Assembly (NCBI RefSeq): GCF_036669915.1 | Contig: NC_089312.1 | Location: 32,569,330 to 32,633,329, forward strand | Direction of reading: 5' to 3' | DNA: 64,000 nucleotides | Source: Pocillopora verrucosa | Lineage: Eukaryota > Cnidaria > Anthozoa > Scleractinia > Pocilloporidae | Part shown: piece by piece, positions 25,990 to 37,989 of the stretch | Numbering within the stretch: the first letter of the stretch is position 1 | Layout of the letters: each line of letters opens with the position of its first letter | Notes under the pieces: model-generated | Database searches by the model: none | What the model was told of the DNA's origin: nothing | Seen by the model: only the letters and a program-made list of their open reading frames with translations | Translations under genes and position numbers: made by a program

Positions 25990-28900
25990 ATGGCTTTCAA
26001 TAAACAACAATACGAATCTCTGCCCGGGAAAGACGGAGGTACTCCACCAGTGATGGCGAGTGAAAAACCGATTGTCAACCAGCCAGCCAAACTTTCCCCC
26101 ACGGAAGAATATGTTCTCAACCTGGATCCGGCCACAGTAGCAAGTAAGGTTTAATTCTGGTGGTATGATTTTACGTGATACAAACATCTCCAAACAATCA
26201 CAAATCGCAATTATGGCATCGGCGTTTCTCGATCGAATACCGCACGCCATGACATGCTTGGGTTTCACACGTATTTCTTTCGCTATCTATACTTACCATG
26301 TGAATAATAGTTAGTTAAAAATGTTTGAGAGACCGCGATCCTTACATCAAAAACAATAAAGGGATTTTGATGTCGCTGTTTATTCTCTTTCAAAAGCTAT
26401 TTCCTTGAGCTGTTGATTGTTTCGCTGTTATGGGCGTTGTTCAACAGTACTCGGTATTCGAACCTCTTCTTTCAAATTCCAATCTGAAATTCTCACGATG
26501 TGTTCAATTCAATTTATTTTTAAATTTCAAGAATGACTTCTAGCAAAAATTTGTCGCTCGCTGTTGTAGCTGTATTTCTGATTGTATTTCTCTTTGTCCC
26601 TGACAGCATTAGGCGATTCAAACCCTAATCAAAGGTCGATCTTATTGAGCGTTACGAAGCCAGTTTTTCACACTTTCATTCTAAATTAATCGACCCAAAA
26701 ATCCTTCCCAAAAAGTCAGGGCAGTTTTCCTCATACTGGAAATAAGAATTTGCATTTCAATTGCCTTCTGGCGTCCGACAGTTTTGCTTCGCGTTGTTTG
26801 TTGGAGATCAAACAGAAGCATGCTCAACGTAAGATTAAGTATTCTATTGTTGTGTCCGCGCTATTTCTGCCATCGAAATAAATTCGCGCTGTGGTTACTG
26901 AGTGAAGTGAAATCAAAATGAAAGCTTCTTTTTATGTGACATCTAGAACAAGGTTCAATCTAGAAATTTATCGCACAGTTCAGGTTTCACGATCTTATTG
27001 TAGGTAGAGATCCTAATACATAGAGGACCCTATAAGTTCGTATTTTAGATTGACTTGAGAACCAGTATCCATGTAAAGATAACGAACAAAAACAGACAAA
27101 AATGAGCAACAGGTTAAAAATTATGTTTTCAATATTACTGTTTAATTTCGACGAGCTCGCCAAGTATTGAGAGCAGCTTTCTGGGTGATACCAAAATTTC
27201 TTCAAGTACAATAATAATTGAGTACCTAGGAACTGTAACTCATCCCTCTTGAACGAGGATTGAATTTTTAAGTACTTTTTACTCAGATGCGATCACTTGT
27301 GCCACTCGTGACATTCTTGAAGGGGCACATCAAGGAATGATGAGATCTGTTGCACAATTGTGAAATATTTTGGATAATTATGTATTGTATGTTTCTTCTT
27401 TAGAAATTAAATTTTCTTTCATATAACATTTTTCAGGATAAATTGATTAGATGCTGTTCATGCTTTCTTTCCAACAATTATATTGGAATTGGCTACAGAA
27501 GCCTGCATTAGGAGATCTTTAATGGGATAAATACATATGAACACTTTTACTGAGTATCCCTGAAGAGGGATTTTCAGCATCAACATCAAAATACAGAAAA
27601 TAAATAAATAAATCACAGAAAAATATAAGAAATTAGCTATTTACAATGATATGTCCAAACTTGTCCTATATTGCTCATTAATTCAGTAATTAAATGTTTC
27701 TTAAAAGCTTTGGTGCCATTTACTTGTTCCAAGTTCATGTCCAGGCTGTTTCATATTTTTACACCACAATGATAGAAGGCACACTTACTAGTGGCAATTC
27801 TGCAACTTGGAATTTTAAGGCTGTTCCTATGGATAGCAGACCACATACAAAATTTGTTTAAAAAATTGCTAGGTGACAGACCATTGAGACATATATGCAT
27901 CATGATTAAATCATGAAACACCTAGCAATTAAAGCAATAATCGACCTTTAAAGATATTATCCAGTTTAAGTACAAGATAATTTATAAATCCTCTGGTTAT
28001 ATTTGAATATTTTCTCTGCATGAAAACAGAATCATTTCCACAAGGAAAATTTTCTATGTAGAAATGATTCTGCTTTTGTGCAGAAAACAAAATTCATTTC
28101 TTAGATATGAACTTTTTACAAGAAATGTGAAGATCATTTACTGCATGGAGTTATCTATCCAGCCTTTTTTGAAAATTTTACAGCAGGACCAAAGCCCCAT
28201 TCAATAATTTTTTAAATTTTGATTCATAATTTAATCATGAATTTGAAACTCCTCTGTTATCTTCAAAATTGTTTTCCTAGTTATCAGTTTTTCCTCAGTT
28301 TTTTTTACTAAATATTTTGTGCTTTCTCTCCCATTGCAGGTGTACTTGCATGTATTATAGAAGACAAACTGAAATGAAATTGAAATCAATAGCTTATAAT
28401 ATGATGATCAACACTAATTTGGTGTTGCTTGTCAATTTTGTCAACAGCTTGGTCTGTAGAGGATGTGAACAGGAATTTTCTTGAACGTGCTGGATTGGGT
28501 TATATGGCAGAGCAGTTCTCAGTGAACAAGATCACTGGAAAATGTCTGATGCTTTTGACAGAGGTGGGTTTGAATGATATTTGGGACATGCCAGGGACAA
28601 ATATGGGTTTCGATGATCAAAATTTCGCAAAATTTTGAATTAGTTATTGTTTGATTAGTTCTTAACCCTTTCATTGAAATTATCTTTACTGTCTGCCAAA
28701 CATTTTGTATAGAGTTTTCTTTGAGAATTTGATGTAGAATCTAAAGATAATTCCCTAGTTACTAATTCAAATTTTGTTATTCTCATCACTTGGCTGCTTG
28801 ATGTTGTATTGATACTGTAAGGAGAAATTATGTCTTGGTCACTCCTGAAGTGAAAGGGTTAAGAATAGAGTTATTCTCTCAATGGGAAAGTAGTACAAGC

Positions 28901-30610
28901 TGATGCTTTGATTTATTCCATCTATTTATTTATGGTCAAATTGTGAGCAACTTCAGAGTTGAATGAAATTGAATGTCAGAATAGGTCATACATGTATGTA
29001 ATACCATTCATGAAGTGTAGTGGAGTGCATTGTTGGTGCAGTGGTGTGAGCATTACCATTCCTTGGTCGCAGTCTGTATTTAATTCCAAAATCTTGCTTC
29101 ATAGGTGGCTTTTGTCTATGTTTGGTTACTGTCTTTGCTCAGAGGGGTTTTTTGAGGGTGTGTTGATTTTCTAGCCTGGGCAAAAGCTGGCTTGTTAAAT
29201 TCTTTTTGGTGTGAAAATATGACTGCATTTCTCCCACATGTGCCTCTGTGAAGTGAAGTAAATCTACATTTTTCATTTTTAATTGGCTGTAAATCTCTCA
29301 TAGCTGGACCTTAAAAACTTATGGAAATGTAATTAATTTTTTACTCTCTCCAGGGTCATCTGCATGAGCTTGGCATCACTGTTCTGGGAGACAGACTTTA
29401 TCTGATGGATCTGATTGGTTTATTGAAGAGGAAAAAGAAGGAAGCCGAACTCAGTGCTTCCAAGTGGTCTGGAGTTACACCAGCTCCTGGAATTCGGTAC
29501 AAAGAAGACTGTGGAGAATGTTGTGTGGCGTATTGCTGTCCATGTTGTTTGGCCAAGACTTTCTGGCGTGTCACAGGACAAGGTGTATTCTACAAGCGCG
29601 AACCACCCTGTGGACTGTGGATGGAAGGTTAGAAAACAATTTTTTTTCTTGTAAGAATATATATTCATTTCACATATATGTTTTTTCAGAGTTCCTTTTG
29701 AGAAAATGCTTTTCTTCTGACCCTAAGTAACAAAAGCTCCTCGTGTTGAACTAATTGGCTGAGTCCCTTATGTTCTTTCAACTAATTTCTCCTTACAAGA
29801 ACACCACTGAATCAAATATATAGGTTGGGAGAACAAAGGAAATGATCACCAACTTAAGAAGTTCTTGATTGTTAATTAGACAAATTCTCCTTGTCAGCGC
29901 CTTGGGATATGTATAGAGAACAGTGTGGAGAATATGCATTTTGCTGTTAGAGTGTAAAGGGTTAGACTTTTCTTTCCCAAAATCCGAGGAGCAATTCTCC
30001 TGATCACTATTAATTATCCCTTGGGTGCTAGACAATTTTATCATCGTTAGTATCCACCTCTCCACCTTGTGTAATTGAGCTTTGTGATTCTCAATAGACA
30101 AGTGCTTGACAGTCTTACACTTGTAAGAAGAATTTTGAGACATCTCTAACTATTATTTAATTAGCAACAATGTTTATTTACATGATAGCAGAAAGTAGCC
30201 ATATGTGGTCATTAAAGATCTATCAACATGCATCGCTCATACTTTTTTATTTGGTTTGGGCCATGAAAAATTTTAGTGAAATTGTTGTATTATTGAATGG
30301 TTTCAAGTTTACTTAGACAGGGAATGTGATTTTCATGTAAACTGTGCTTTCAGTTCGAACAGAGTACATGGACTATCGATTCTTCAAGGATCTGGAGTTG
30401 AAGGAAACTCGCAAATGCTTGTGCTGCTGTACTGCGTCCGAGCTGGAGATGTACGTTGATGACCATGACTCCAGTGCTGCGCAGAAAGAGGGTGAGCCTC
30501 CCAACCCAGGTGCATTCCATCCTCATGTGCTGCGTCACCCAGAGGCAGCACAAGTGGAACAGATCATCAGAAATGCCTGGAACAAAGCCCGATTGGTTGC
30601 AGAAGGCTAG
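25990..30610 (+). CDS. SAM-domain protein with two cysteine clusters, family unknown
   Basis: Four exons: 25990-26143, 28448-28563, 29354-29627 and 30354-30610. Phases agree, giving 266 residues with no signal peptide or membrane segment, so cytoplasmic or nuclear. Residues about 53-118 are a sterile alpha motif (WSVEDVNRNFLERAGL ... LHELGITVLGDRLYLMDLIG), a helical protein-protein or self-association module, followed by a basic KRKKK. Then come two cysteine clusters, CGECCVAYCCPCC (residues 143-155) and CLCCC (203-207), separated by an aromatic and basic stretch (FWRVTGQGVFYKREPP). The clusters could be palmitoylated or bind metal; neither is established here. The last 60 residues are polar. 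I do not recognise the SAM plus Cys-cluster combination as a named family; a PLAC8-like relation was considered but its motif spacing does not fit. A TATA box sits just upstream and AATAAA at 31566 may end the transcript. Confidence 0.88.
27535..27910 (-). mobile_element. Degenerate LINE 3' end, antisense in intron 1 of the SAM gene
   Basis: Minus-strand translation around 27905-27660 shows the conserved C-terminal pattern of LINE reverse-transcriptase proteins (HICLNGLSPSNFLNKF ... CGVKI-stop-NSLDMNLE ... KAFKKHL), with stops. It is followed by a T-rich 3' region containing TTTATTTATTTA. It is a short dead fragment. Confidence 0.6.
28663..28862. mobile_element. MITE with TTAACCCTTT-type terminal inverted repeats
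   Basis: Begins TTAACCCTTTCATTG and ends AGTGAAAGGGTTAAG, an imperfect inverted terminal repeat around about 200 bases, in intron 2 of the SAM gene. It is the same family as the element at 63378-63601. It has no coding capacity, so any mobilisation would depend on a transposase elsewhere. Confidence 0.65.
29755..29965. mobile_element. Degenerate MITE-like repeat in intron 3 of the SAM gene
   Basis: Contains CTAATTTCTCCTTACAAGAACACCACTGAATCAAATAT and ends GAGTGTAAAGGGTTAGAC. The interior matches the repeat at 21166-21355. The left terminus is eroded. Confidence 0.45.
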
Positions 30611-31565
30611 GGTTTTCTGTCATGTCATTTTTTATTTTTGAGTGGACACTCCATTTTTTTCATCTTTCTTCATTAAGACAATTAAGACTGGCTGGCCTGT
30701 GTCTCCAGAAGAAGTTTTGTTTCTATATTTTAAAACATTATGTTTATCTTCTTGTTGATGTTCTCTTGCTAAAGCAGAAAATTGCAAAAAATAGCTCCTT
30801 TGAGCAATTTTAGCCTTGAAAGTTTGTACACTCAATATATTAGAGATGTGCAAAGTGAAACCACTTGAAAATGTTCATGTTTTACTGCAAATTCTACATC
30901 CCTATCTGTGTTCTTTATTTTTATCCTATAATTTGGATACAGAGCTAGGGAATCTCTTTTCTTCAACATGCAAAAAGACAAGGTAGTGAAACATTTTGTA
31001 TGAAATCAGTGGTCTTGTTAGTTTTAGTAGGTGTAGTTGATACAAAATATAAGATTCAACTATTGTGAAGAATTAAACAGGAACCCAAATCAAGTGAGTA
31101 AGGAAATTAAAAACTGTGGCTTCAACTCTTAAACATGATATAGCTGATGTTTAGCAACCTTCCCCTAAATGCAATTCATATGTCTTCTGAGTAATACACA
31201 CCTGCTCCCTTGACACTTCCGATCTTTATGGTATTTGCTTTGATTTATTATGCACTTGAATTTTGTTCACAGATCATAGGTTGCATTTATTTCTTTTAGT
31301 GTGTGTATCTTTTCATGCAGGCAAAATTGTTTTGCCTGATAAAGAAAGTGCAGTAAAAGTTCTGGTGAAATAATAGAGGTGACTGAAAAGTGTGGAAATT
31401 AGGAGTTTTTTTTGGGATTTGGAATGTGTGTCTCCCCTAAGGAATTTTTTTTCACCCTTAACTTGAGTGCGAACAAAATTACATGTCTGTATTCTCAATG
31501 AATTCCTCCAGGAAGAATGTATGGTATGTTTAGGTGTAGATGGTTGTGTGTAATCTCAAGTATTC

Positions 31566-31571
31566 AATAAA
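31566..31571 (+). terminator. Candidate poly(A) signal of the SAM-domain gene
   Basis: AATAAA about 955 bases after the stop, followed by a T-rich stretch. There is no closer strong match, so the 3' UTR may be about 1 kb. Confidence 0.4.
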
Positions 31572-31599
31572 CAGCAATTAATAGTTTTATTAAACAGCT

Positions 31600-32150
31600 T
31601 TTTGTCTGTCATTTTATTATTGCTTCTCTTGCACCTCTGAGAGCAATACTGCAGTGTTTGTCAGTGAATTAGGGGCCTTGGAGCGAATAACCACAAAAAT
31701 TAGCTCTGACTGTGCTGACTGAAACAACTTTACCATTCCTTTCCTGCTGCTTTTTAATCAGTTCTATTTATCTTTCCCATCATGGCTTCCCGCTTGGGTA
31801 TGACTTCGGTTAATGGAGGAATTTGCAGGGAGGGTTTCCATTGGAAGTTAACTTTTGAGAACTGACGCTCTCTAGACTGGGTGTGATTTCCCCCCTCTAA
31901 CCCTCCCCCCGCTTAAATCTCTGTTCCTAGGGGCTTAGGAAAATGGACTATGCTTGATGTGCAGATCATCCCACAGGGAGAACCTTTCTCAGGTTAGGAA
32001 TGTAAGTGTCACGATTTAAAGACGTGCGAAAAACCTCGAGCTCTGATCATGAATGTCTCAAATTTTCCTCATTTGACGACCGGTGTATAGAATTCGAGCA
32101 CTTTTGTTCCAGTAAAGGGAATCATAAATTTTTACCGGGAAAATGATTCA
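31600..32150. other. Spacer between the SAM gene and LU-A
   Basis: No gene or repeat recognised. The two flanking genes converge here, one ending from the left and LU-A ending from the right. Confidence 0.4.
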
Positions 32151-32157
32151 GTATAAC

Positions 32158-32163
32158 TTTATT
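32158..32163 (-). terminator. Poly(A) signal of LU-A
   Basis: Minus-strand AATAAA only about 13 bases after the LU-A stop codon, implying an extremely short 3' UTR. Confidence 0.6.
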
Positions 32164-32175
32164 ACTTCTTTCAAA

Positions 32176-33600
32176 CTAATCGAAACAGATTATAAAAATG
32201 AAATAGACGGTTGAGAGTCCCACAATGCTTCTCAGTAGTAGACGAAGACTCTGCCCCACACTACAGGGGTCAGTATTGCACAGCTCCCCATCACAACACT
32301 TGTACTCGCACTCAGGCTCTTTCTGTTTGCTATTCTTCATGTCCTCTCTTTCTTTACATTCCCTCTGAATTACCGTGCACTTGTGTTCCATTGCGCATTC
32401 TCGTGTATAGACACCATTTTTCCAATCACAAAAGCGCGCACACTTTTTGTGATAGGCACCCAAGTTGGAGCAGTTATACTGGGTCACCTGGGCATTGCAT
32501 TCTTCCATGGATGATGCCTTTGGACAAGAATAGCACAAGTGCGAAGAGCCTGAAAAACCGACGAAAAATAACAAATGGCAAACTAATAAACACATCGACT
32601 AGCCAACCAGCCGATTAATCAGGTCGTTTAGTCTCTGTTCGTCCTCATTCAGTCAATCAGTCGGTCAGTCAGTCAGTCAGTTAGTCACTCTGTCAGTCCA
32701 TCCGTCAGTCGTTCGGTCCGTCAATCTCTCGGTCCATCAGTCCGTCAGTCAGTCAGTCACTAACGGTGCATGTACTGCACATCTTAATTCAATCCGTACA
32801 CAATAGCAATTGCATTCATGTTAGTTACGAGAAAAAGTAGGCCGGCGTGATGGAATCCAGTACAATCACTTGTTTTTTTGAAAGTCCAAAACTTATGCCG
32901 TTTTTGATGTATAAATAGGTTATACGGTGCAGTGCGTGATTTCTGTTTCAAGTGTACTCTCTCCGAATCTGAGCTTTAAAATGAATAAAATTGCTTAATT
33001 TCTTTAAGATAAGGGGAAATGATGCTTTCCTCGGCCATTTTGAAAATACTCGAAACTTTAACTTGGCCAAAGAAAATTGTTTCGAGTAATGAGTCCTTAA
33101 CATGTGAAGAAGGATTAAAAATGATCTTGTCGAGATTTTAAGAAAAAGATTCATGAGCTGCATGTGAATAACCTGATAAGAACCTGATAACGTGAGTTAT
33201 GTGACTCGTCATGCTTTGAGAAAAACCCCTTACACTCGAGCCTGGGTTTATGCGATTTCATGTAAAATAAAACCACTTGAAACCAACAAAAATTGACATG
33301 GAATGCAGTACGGACATCAACGCCTTTCGTCTCCCCATCTTTTTTTCCTTTTAATTTGGTTTGTAAACCAGAGATTCGATGCAATGCTTGAAAGTTCAAG
33401 CCGTTCCGCTTCTAAAATACAAAAGTGCTAAACAAAACTTGGACTTGCAACAATCCCTAATCGGTCGGTTTGAGTGGATCTTGTCCAACATTCAGATGAG
33501 GATTGAATGATGGAAAATTCTATGTTTACTTACATAATGGTGACAGTGCTATGAGGAACATTATCACGCCAGGGAAAACTCGACATATTCGTAGTGACAT
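32176..33600 (-). CDS. LU-A: Ly6/uPAR three-finger protein
   Basis: Two exons on the minus strand, 33600-33534 and 32549-32176, joined in phase 1, giving 146 residues. Exon 1 encodes a hydrophobic signal peptide (MSLRICRVFPGVIMFLIAL) ending at a GTAAGT donor; exon 2 follows a GTCGGTTTTTCAG acceptor. The LU domain spans residues about 28-114: LCYSC at the start, further Cys pairs, and KCCDGELCN at the end, the CCxxxxCN signature of the family. Residues 124-146 are hydrophobic, consistent with a GPI-anchor signal, so the product probably sits on the outer cell surface. An in-frame Met within the intron (32595) could give an alternative signal-like start, but the separate signal exon matches the architecture of its neighbours. 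The ligand is unknown. Confidence 0.85.
32648..32762. repeat. Degenerate CAGT/CCGT tetranucleotide array
   Basis: Runs of CAGTCAGTCAGT interspersed with CGGT, CCGT and CCAT variants over about 115 bases in the LU-A intron, an ageing tetranucleotide satellite. Confidence 0.85.
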
Positions 33601-34526
33601 CCTCGATGTTCGGCTGTTTTTAAATGGAAAATGTTTCGGAAAATTGAATGGCCTGTGCTAGCTGGTGCAAATTAATTTTTAAACGCCCTCTTACAAGGAA
33701 TCTATCTTTGTCAAATAATGTCCTCATTAAGCGGCAGTAAAATCATTATGAGAACGCTTGATGAACTTTCGCCGACCAGAAAACACTGACTGAATACAAA
33801 AGGCGATTTTTGATTCTTTTTACGTTGTTTTTGATTCGTTTGGAATCGCTTGTTTCTTGTCTGTTTGTTTGTTTGTTTGATTTATCCCTTTGGAGCTTTC
33901 TTCACTTTAACTCTTTTAGCCGAGTATCAATAAAAGTTAAGTTTCTCATTATTTTAAGAATGAGTAGACTTTTCCTTTCATGTTTTGACTTCGAGTAGAG
34001 GGTACAATCGCGGCACTACCAGAATTGTTAAATTAAAAATTATTAAAAAAGGGAAATGAATCCTTGGCTGTTCTGTCAATTTTAAACTTCAGGAAAACAT
34101 GATTGGAATTTCAAAATAAATGAAAAAGGAATTAGGAAATTGAAGGAGATAATTTTTAGGGATAAATGTAAAGCTCATCGTCATTATTATGTGCCGTGGG
34201 CAATATTACCCCTAAATGCACTCAAAACGTTTTTTTAAACAAAGCTGAAGGCATTCAGCCATGACTAATCCAATGGCCTGTGTCGCAGTGATAACCTTTC
34301 TAATTTTGATTCCGTCATCAACTATTTCATGTTGGTCTGAAATAACATCAGCTTAGTTATAAGAGCTCTGAGTTATTGATAACTTTCGACTGTCGATGAT
34401 TAGCATGCTTGAGTGAGTTGAAACATTAATGACCAATCACATTCAAGGCGACAAAAATGCATCTTTGAGCCACGATAACCTCGACACTACCAGATGGCCA
34501 TTGACGATTCACCGTGGAGATAGCTT

Positions 34527-37500
34527 ATGATGAAAGCGAGAGCAACGCGTTTGTTTGTCGCAGTACTGACTTATGTTTTCACAGGTAAGGAAGAATACTT
34601 CTGCAAGCTATCGAAGAAAAATATGTTTTTCTTGACTGAACGCCAAATTTTTAGTTCTTTCGTCATCCATTAGCTGCGAGTTATTTCAACACGTTTCGTA
34701 GAAAGCAGTTTCGACGGAAGTTGTTCAAACTTTTAACTTCGATGAATTGAGACCAGTTCTTACACAGAAGGACAAATATAGTTAACTTCTGATGGGGGAA
34801 TAACACGCCGAAGGGTTAATTGCCAAGAGCTTGCATGCTAAAGATGCGGCTTGTTTATAACATACGTAGGAACTGTTTGAAATGGAGATATCGTGGTTGT
34901 AATATATCCTGACTCATTCATAGTTTAGAGAGAGTCTTGCTGATCGATTTACCTGAAATAAAGCTAAAAGACGTCAAATTTAACAGGAAAAACTAATTCA
35001 CCATGGCATGGTCATGTTTAATTCAGAAATTTAGGAATTGCTCAAGAGTGAATAAGCCATGTGAATGTGTTTGTGGAGTTGCTTATTAACTTCGGGTCAA
35101 TTAAGTGGTACGGAAAAAAATCAGAAAAAGATGGGCTTTCTTGTTTCAGGGGATTAATCTCAATGAAAGACCCGACGGGGTGCGAATTAGATCCCTTTTA
35201 TCAAAGTTAAACTTTAAAACGGTAGGTTGCCCGTCAGATTAAATATTCATAAAACAGCAGGTGTCGATATTTGCGAAAGCCAGTTAAAATCGTTTTCTTG
35301 TCTATTTATATATTTTGATGGCTTCAGTGGAAAGTCGATTTCCAATTGCTTCAGTTTGAGAAATATCGGATGCCGCAATATTCCTGCATAATGTGATAGT
35401 AAGTGATATCAGAACTGCAAGTAAACTCGTCAGTTTGTGGGTTATGCTGTCTTAATTTCGATACATTGATCCTCACGTGTAGATATGTATAGGTCATGTT
35501 GGTTACGATGGTCACGCAAAGATTGCGGTGAAATGTCTTGTGTCATATTTGAATATATTAAAACTCCCTGTTGTGCACTAAGAAAGCCAAGAACATGTTT
35601 AGCTCCATTAATAGTTCAGTAAAAATCTGGTAAGAAAGTAGACTCTAGTACGAAAGTGAACTCTTTTCAAAAAGTTTCGGCAAAATGTCTCTATGTGCCT
35701 TGCAATCACGCCGTTCGAATCAAGGAAAAGCCTACATCTAAGCATATCGCGGATAAAAGGGGTCTTTTAATAGCAAACCACGACAGCGACGGCAACGAGG
35801 ACGTGGCAAAAACAAAAAACCTATTAATGGGCAGAACTACTTGAGCTCAGCACGTGAGTTTTCAAATCTTTCTACATTCTTACTCTCGGTGCAAAACAAC
35901 AACATGGGATCAAGAAACCCCCCGAAACCCCGACGGCAAATTATTTAAGTCTCCTTTGGGAACCAAACGCTGCTCACATCCGTTATGTAAAAGTTGAGGT
36001 TTGGCGCCGTAAGAGATGGTAAAGACATTCAGCCATTCGCGAAATTCTAACTTAAAATACGAATTTATTTTTTAATCGACGTCTTTTTTGACGTTGCCGT
36101 CCTGACTGCCTAAGGTCCCTCATAAAGGAGGGAAGCACTGCTTCACTGTATCTTGAGTGAATTCCGCAACATTGGCATCTTTCCTTCCTCCGCTGCTGAA
36201 TATTATACATCTCCTTTTACTCAAAACCGTCCCTGACTTAGGCCGAGAGCAGTTTTACCGGGCATACTGTGCATCTGACTGCGCAGTTTTGTCTTTTTTC
36301 CCAAGGTGCATATTCATTTATTCTTTTGTACTCGTTTCAGAAAGTGTTGTCGCAGAGAGAAATACGGCCTGTATCCAGAGAACGGTTGATTATCACTGCT
36401 GTCGATTTCCATTCCGCTACAAAGGAGTAAAATACAAGAAATGCACGAATAATGGGGACGCCGAGGGCCGCTTTTGGTGCGCCACTGAAGACGTTAGACA
36501 TCGCAGTAACGAAACTACCAGTTGGGGCTACTGCAAATGTAAGCTTCCTTTAAATCTCATCGATCCAGTTAACCTAGATCTCAAGAAGGTATTCTCAGAG
36601 GAGTAAGTTTTACTGACCTCACTTGTCTTCTCTTCACGCAGTGAGGAAATCGCAGTGTCTTGTAAAGACTACAGATGGAGAATGTTGCAAATTCCCGTTT
36701 AAATATCTTGGTAAAGACTACATCAGCTGCGCAGCCACTGATAATGATCCAAATGGTGAATACTGGTGTGCAACAGAGAATGAATTTGACAGGAATCTGA
36801 GCGGATCGGGCTGGGGTTATTGCGCAGGTCAGTTTAACCTTCGCGATATACTGATGGTTTCTTTTTCTTTTGACAAATAACAGAATAGACTATCAAAATG
36901 ATTGAAAATTGCTTACAATCGGTCACAATAAACATAACACATACTTATGTGTGTAAGCCATATTTTTATCACCATTCGCTCTGACTAAGGGCTAACACTC
37001 GAAACGTCAGTTGAGAAACTCTTTATGGTGGCCAATTTGCATCATCAACTCAGTTGATAAAAGCAAATTATCTTGTTACACTCCCCCACCGACGTAGCAC
37101 AACAGTTTCTTTAGAAACTTGCCTTCTCAATTCGTGTATTACAGTGATCACCATGGCAGTTGCCTCCTATCCTAGCAACGAGAGGTTCGTGACAGGTAGA
37201 TGTTGTACATTCTTGATAAAAGAGTTTCTAAAGTGACGTGTCTGAATAAATAACGATGTCTATAAAAGCTAAGTGTGCGTTTATTTGGTATGTCTAGCTA
37301 CTCAGCCTTCAGTACAACCACATCTTTATGGCCATGTAAAAGTTACTAACTTTAAACAAATACGCAGTTCGTTAGGTAAAAATTGAAAGCCTCTTTTTTT
37401 TTAAAGAGACCCAACCTCGTATTGTTAAATTACAGGGTCAACGTGCTTTTCATGTCGAAGTAATACATCTTGGGCGCATTGTAACAAAAACATCATCAAG

Positions 37501-37824
37501 AAGATATGTCCTTATAAGTTTGAACATTGCAATGCCATAACTAAGGAAGAAACTCACAGCTGGGGAGAAAATTCGAACAAATCTGAGATAGTGACAAAGA
37601 CGTTTACAAAGGATTGCTCTTCAGACAGTGACTGTGCCAACCCTGACCTCTACTGCGACGGCCATCTTAACTGCTTACATCAGTGTTGTCATGGAAACTT
37701 ATGCAACGCAGGCAAAAGTCTGAGGGGCTATCTTCAAGGGATCATTGTTCTATCATTTGCTGCTGTGTTCTTGATCAACTTTCCCTTGTTAAGAGAATCT
37801 GAAATAGGAAATGGCCATTCCTAG
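34527..37824 (+). CDS. LU-B: signal peptide, two fibronectin type II modules, LU domain, membrane anchor
   Basis: Four exons: 34527-34584, 36341-36538, 36642-36827 and 37436-37824. All junctions are phase 1 GT-AG, giving 276 residues. Exon 1 is a signal peptide. Exon 2 (residues about 20-85) and exon 3 (86-147) each encode one FN2 module: CCRFPFRYKGVKYKKC ... FWCAT ... WGYC and CCKFPFKYLGKDYISC ... YWCAT ... WGYC. FN2 modules typically bind collagen-like or choline-bearing ligands. Exon 4 encodes an LU three-finger domain (CFSC at 151-154 to CCHGNLCN at 231-238) and a hydrophobic segment at about 249-264, followed by a polar tail, so either a membrane span or a GPI signal. Both FN2 exons are length-divisible by three and symmetric 1-1. 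An adhesion or matrix-recognition role is inference. FN2 plus LU in one chain is not an architecture I recognise. Confidence 0.88.
35740..36125. repeat. Probable dispersed non-coding repeat in LU-B intron 1
   Basis: A stretch from CACGACAGCGACGGCAACGAGG to GACGTTGCCGTCCTGACTGC has termini that are partly inverse-complementary (GACGGCAACG... and ...CGTTGCCGTC), as in a non-autonomous DNA element. No second copy is present in the window, so the family assignment is a guess. Confidence 0.35.
36964..37125 (+). repeat. Penelope-like 3' repeat, copy 1 (in LU-B intron 3)
   Basis: Shares long stretches with 58320-58475: AGGGCTAACxCTCGAAACG, GGTGGCCAATTT, CAACTCAGTTG and CAGTTTCTTTAGAAACTTGCC. It includes a hammerhead-like core at 36981-37008 whose catalytic box reads CTGACTA instead of CTGANGA. 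It has no coding content. Confidence 0.6.
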
Positions 37825-37979
37825 GTGCACGTCGATTGTATTTATTCACAAGAGCACAAATATTGTTTGTGCGACTTTTGAGAGTAAATTTCACGAGACA
37901 GATTGCGCTTGCTCACTAAAGGAAGTCATCGTCTCTCGTAGTCGGCAATTCTCCGTTTACTTGCAAGGGAGCGCCATCG

Positions 37980-37985
37980 AATAAA
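37980..37985 (+). terminator. Candidate poly(A) signal of LU-B
   Basis: AATAAA about 155 bases after the LU-B stop. Confidence 0.5.
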
Positions 37986-37989
37986 AGTC

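Noticed and set aside
32552..32595. Met at 32595 as the start of LU-A
   Set aside because: It reads like a signal peptide, but the segment is a good polypyrimidine-AG acceptor and a separate phase-1 signal exon exists at 33600-33534, as in the neighbouring genes. Kept only as an alternative.
32648..32762. CAGT array as a CRISPR-like or regulatory array
   Set aside because: Units are 4 bases without spacers; it is a decayed microsatellite.
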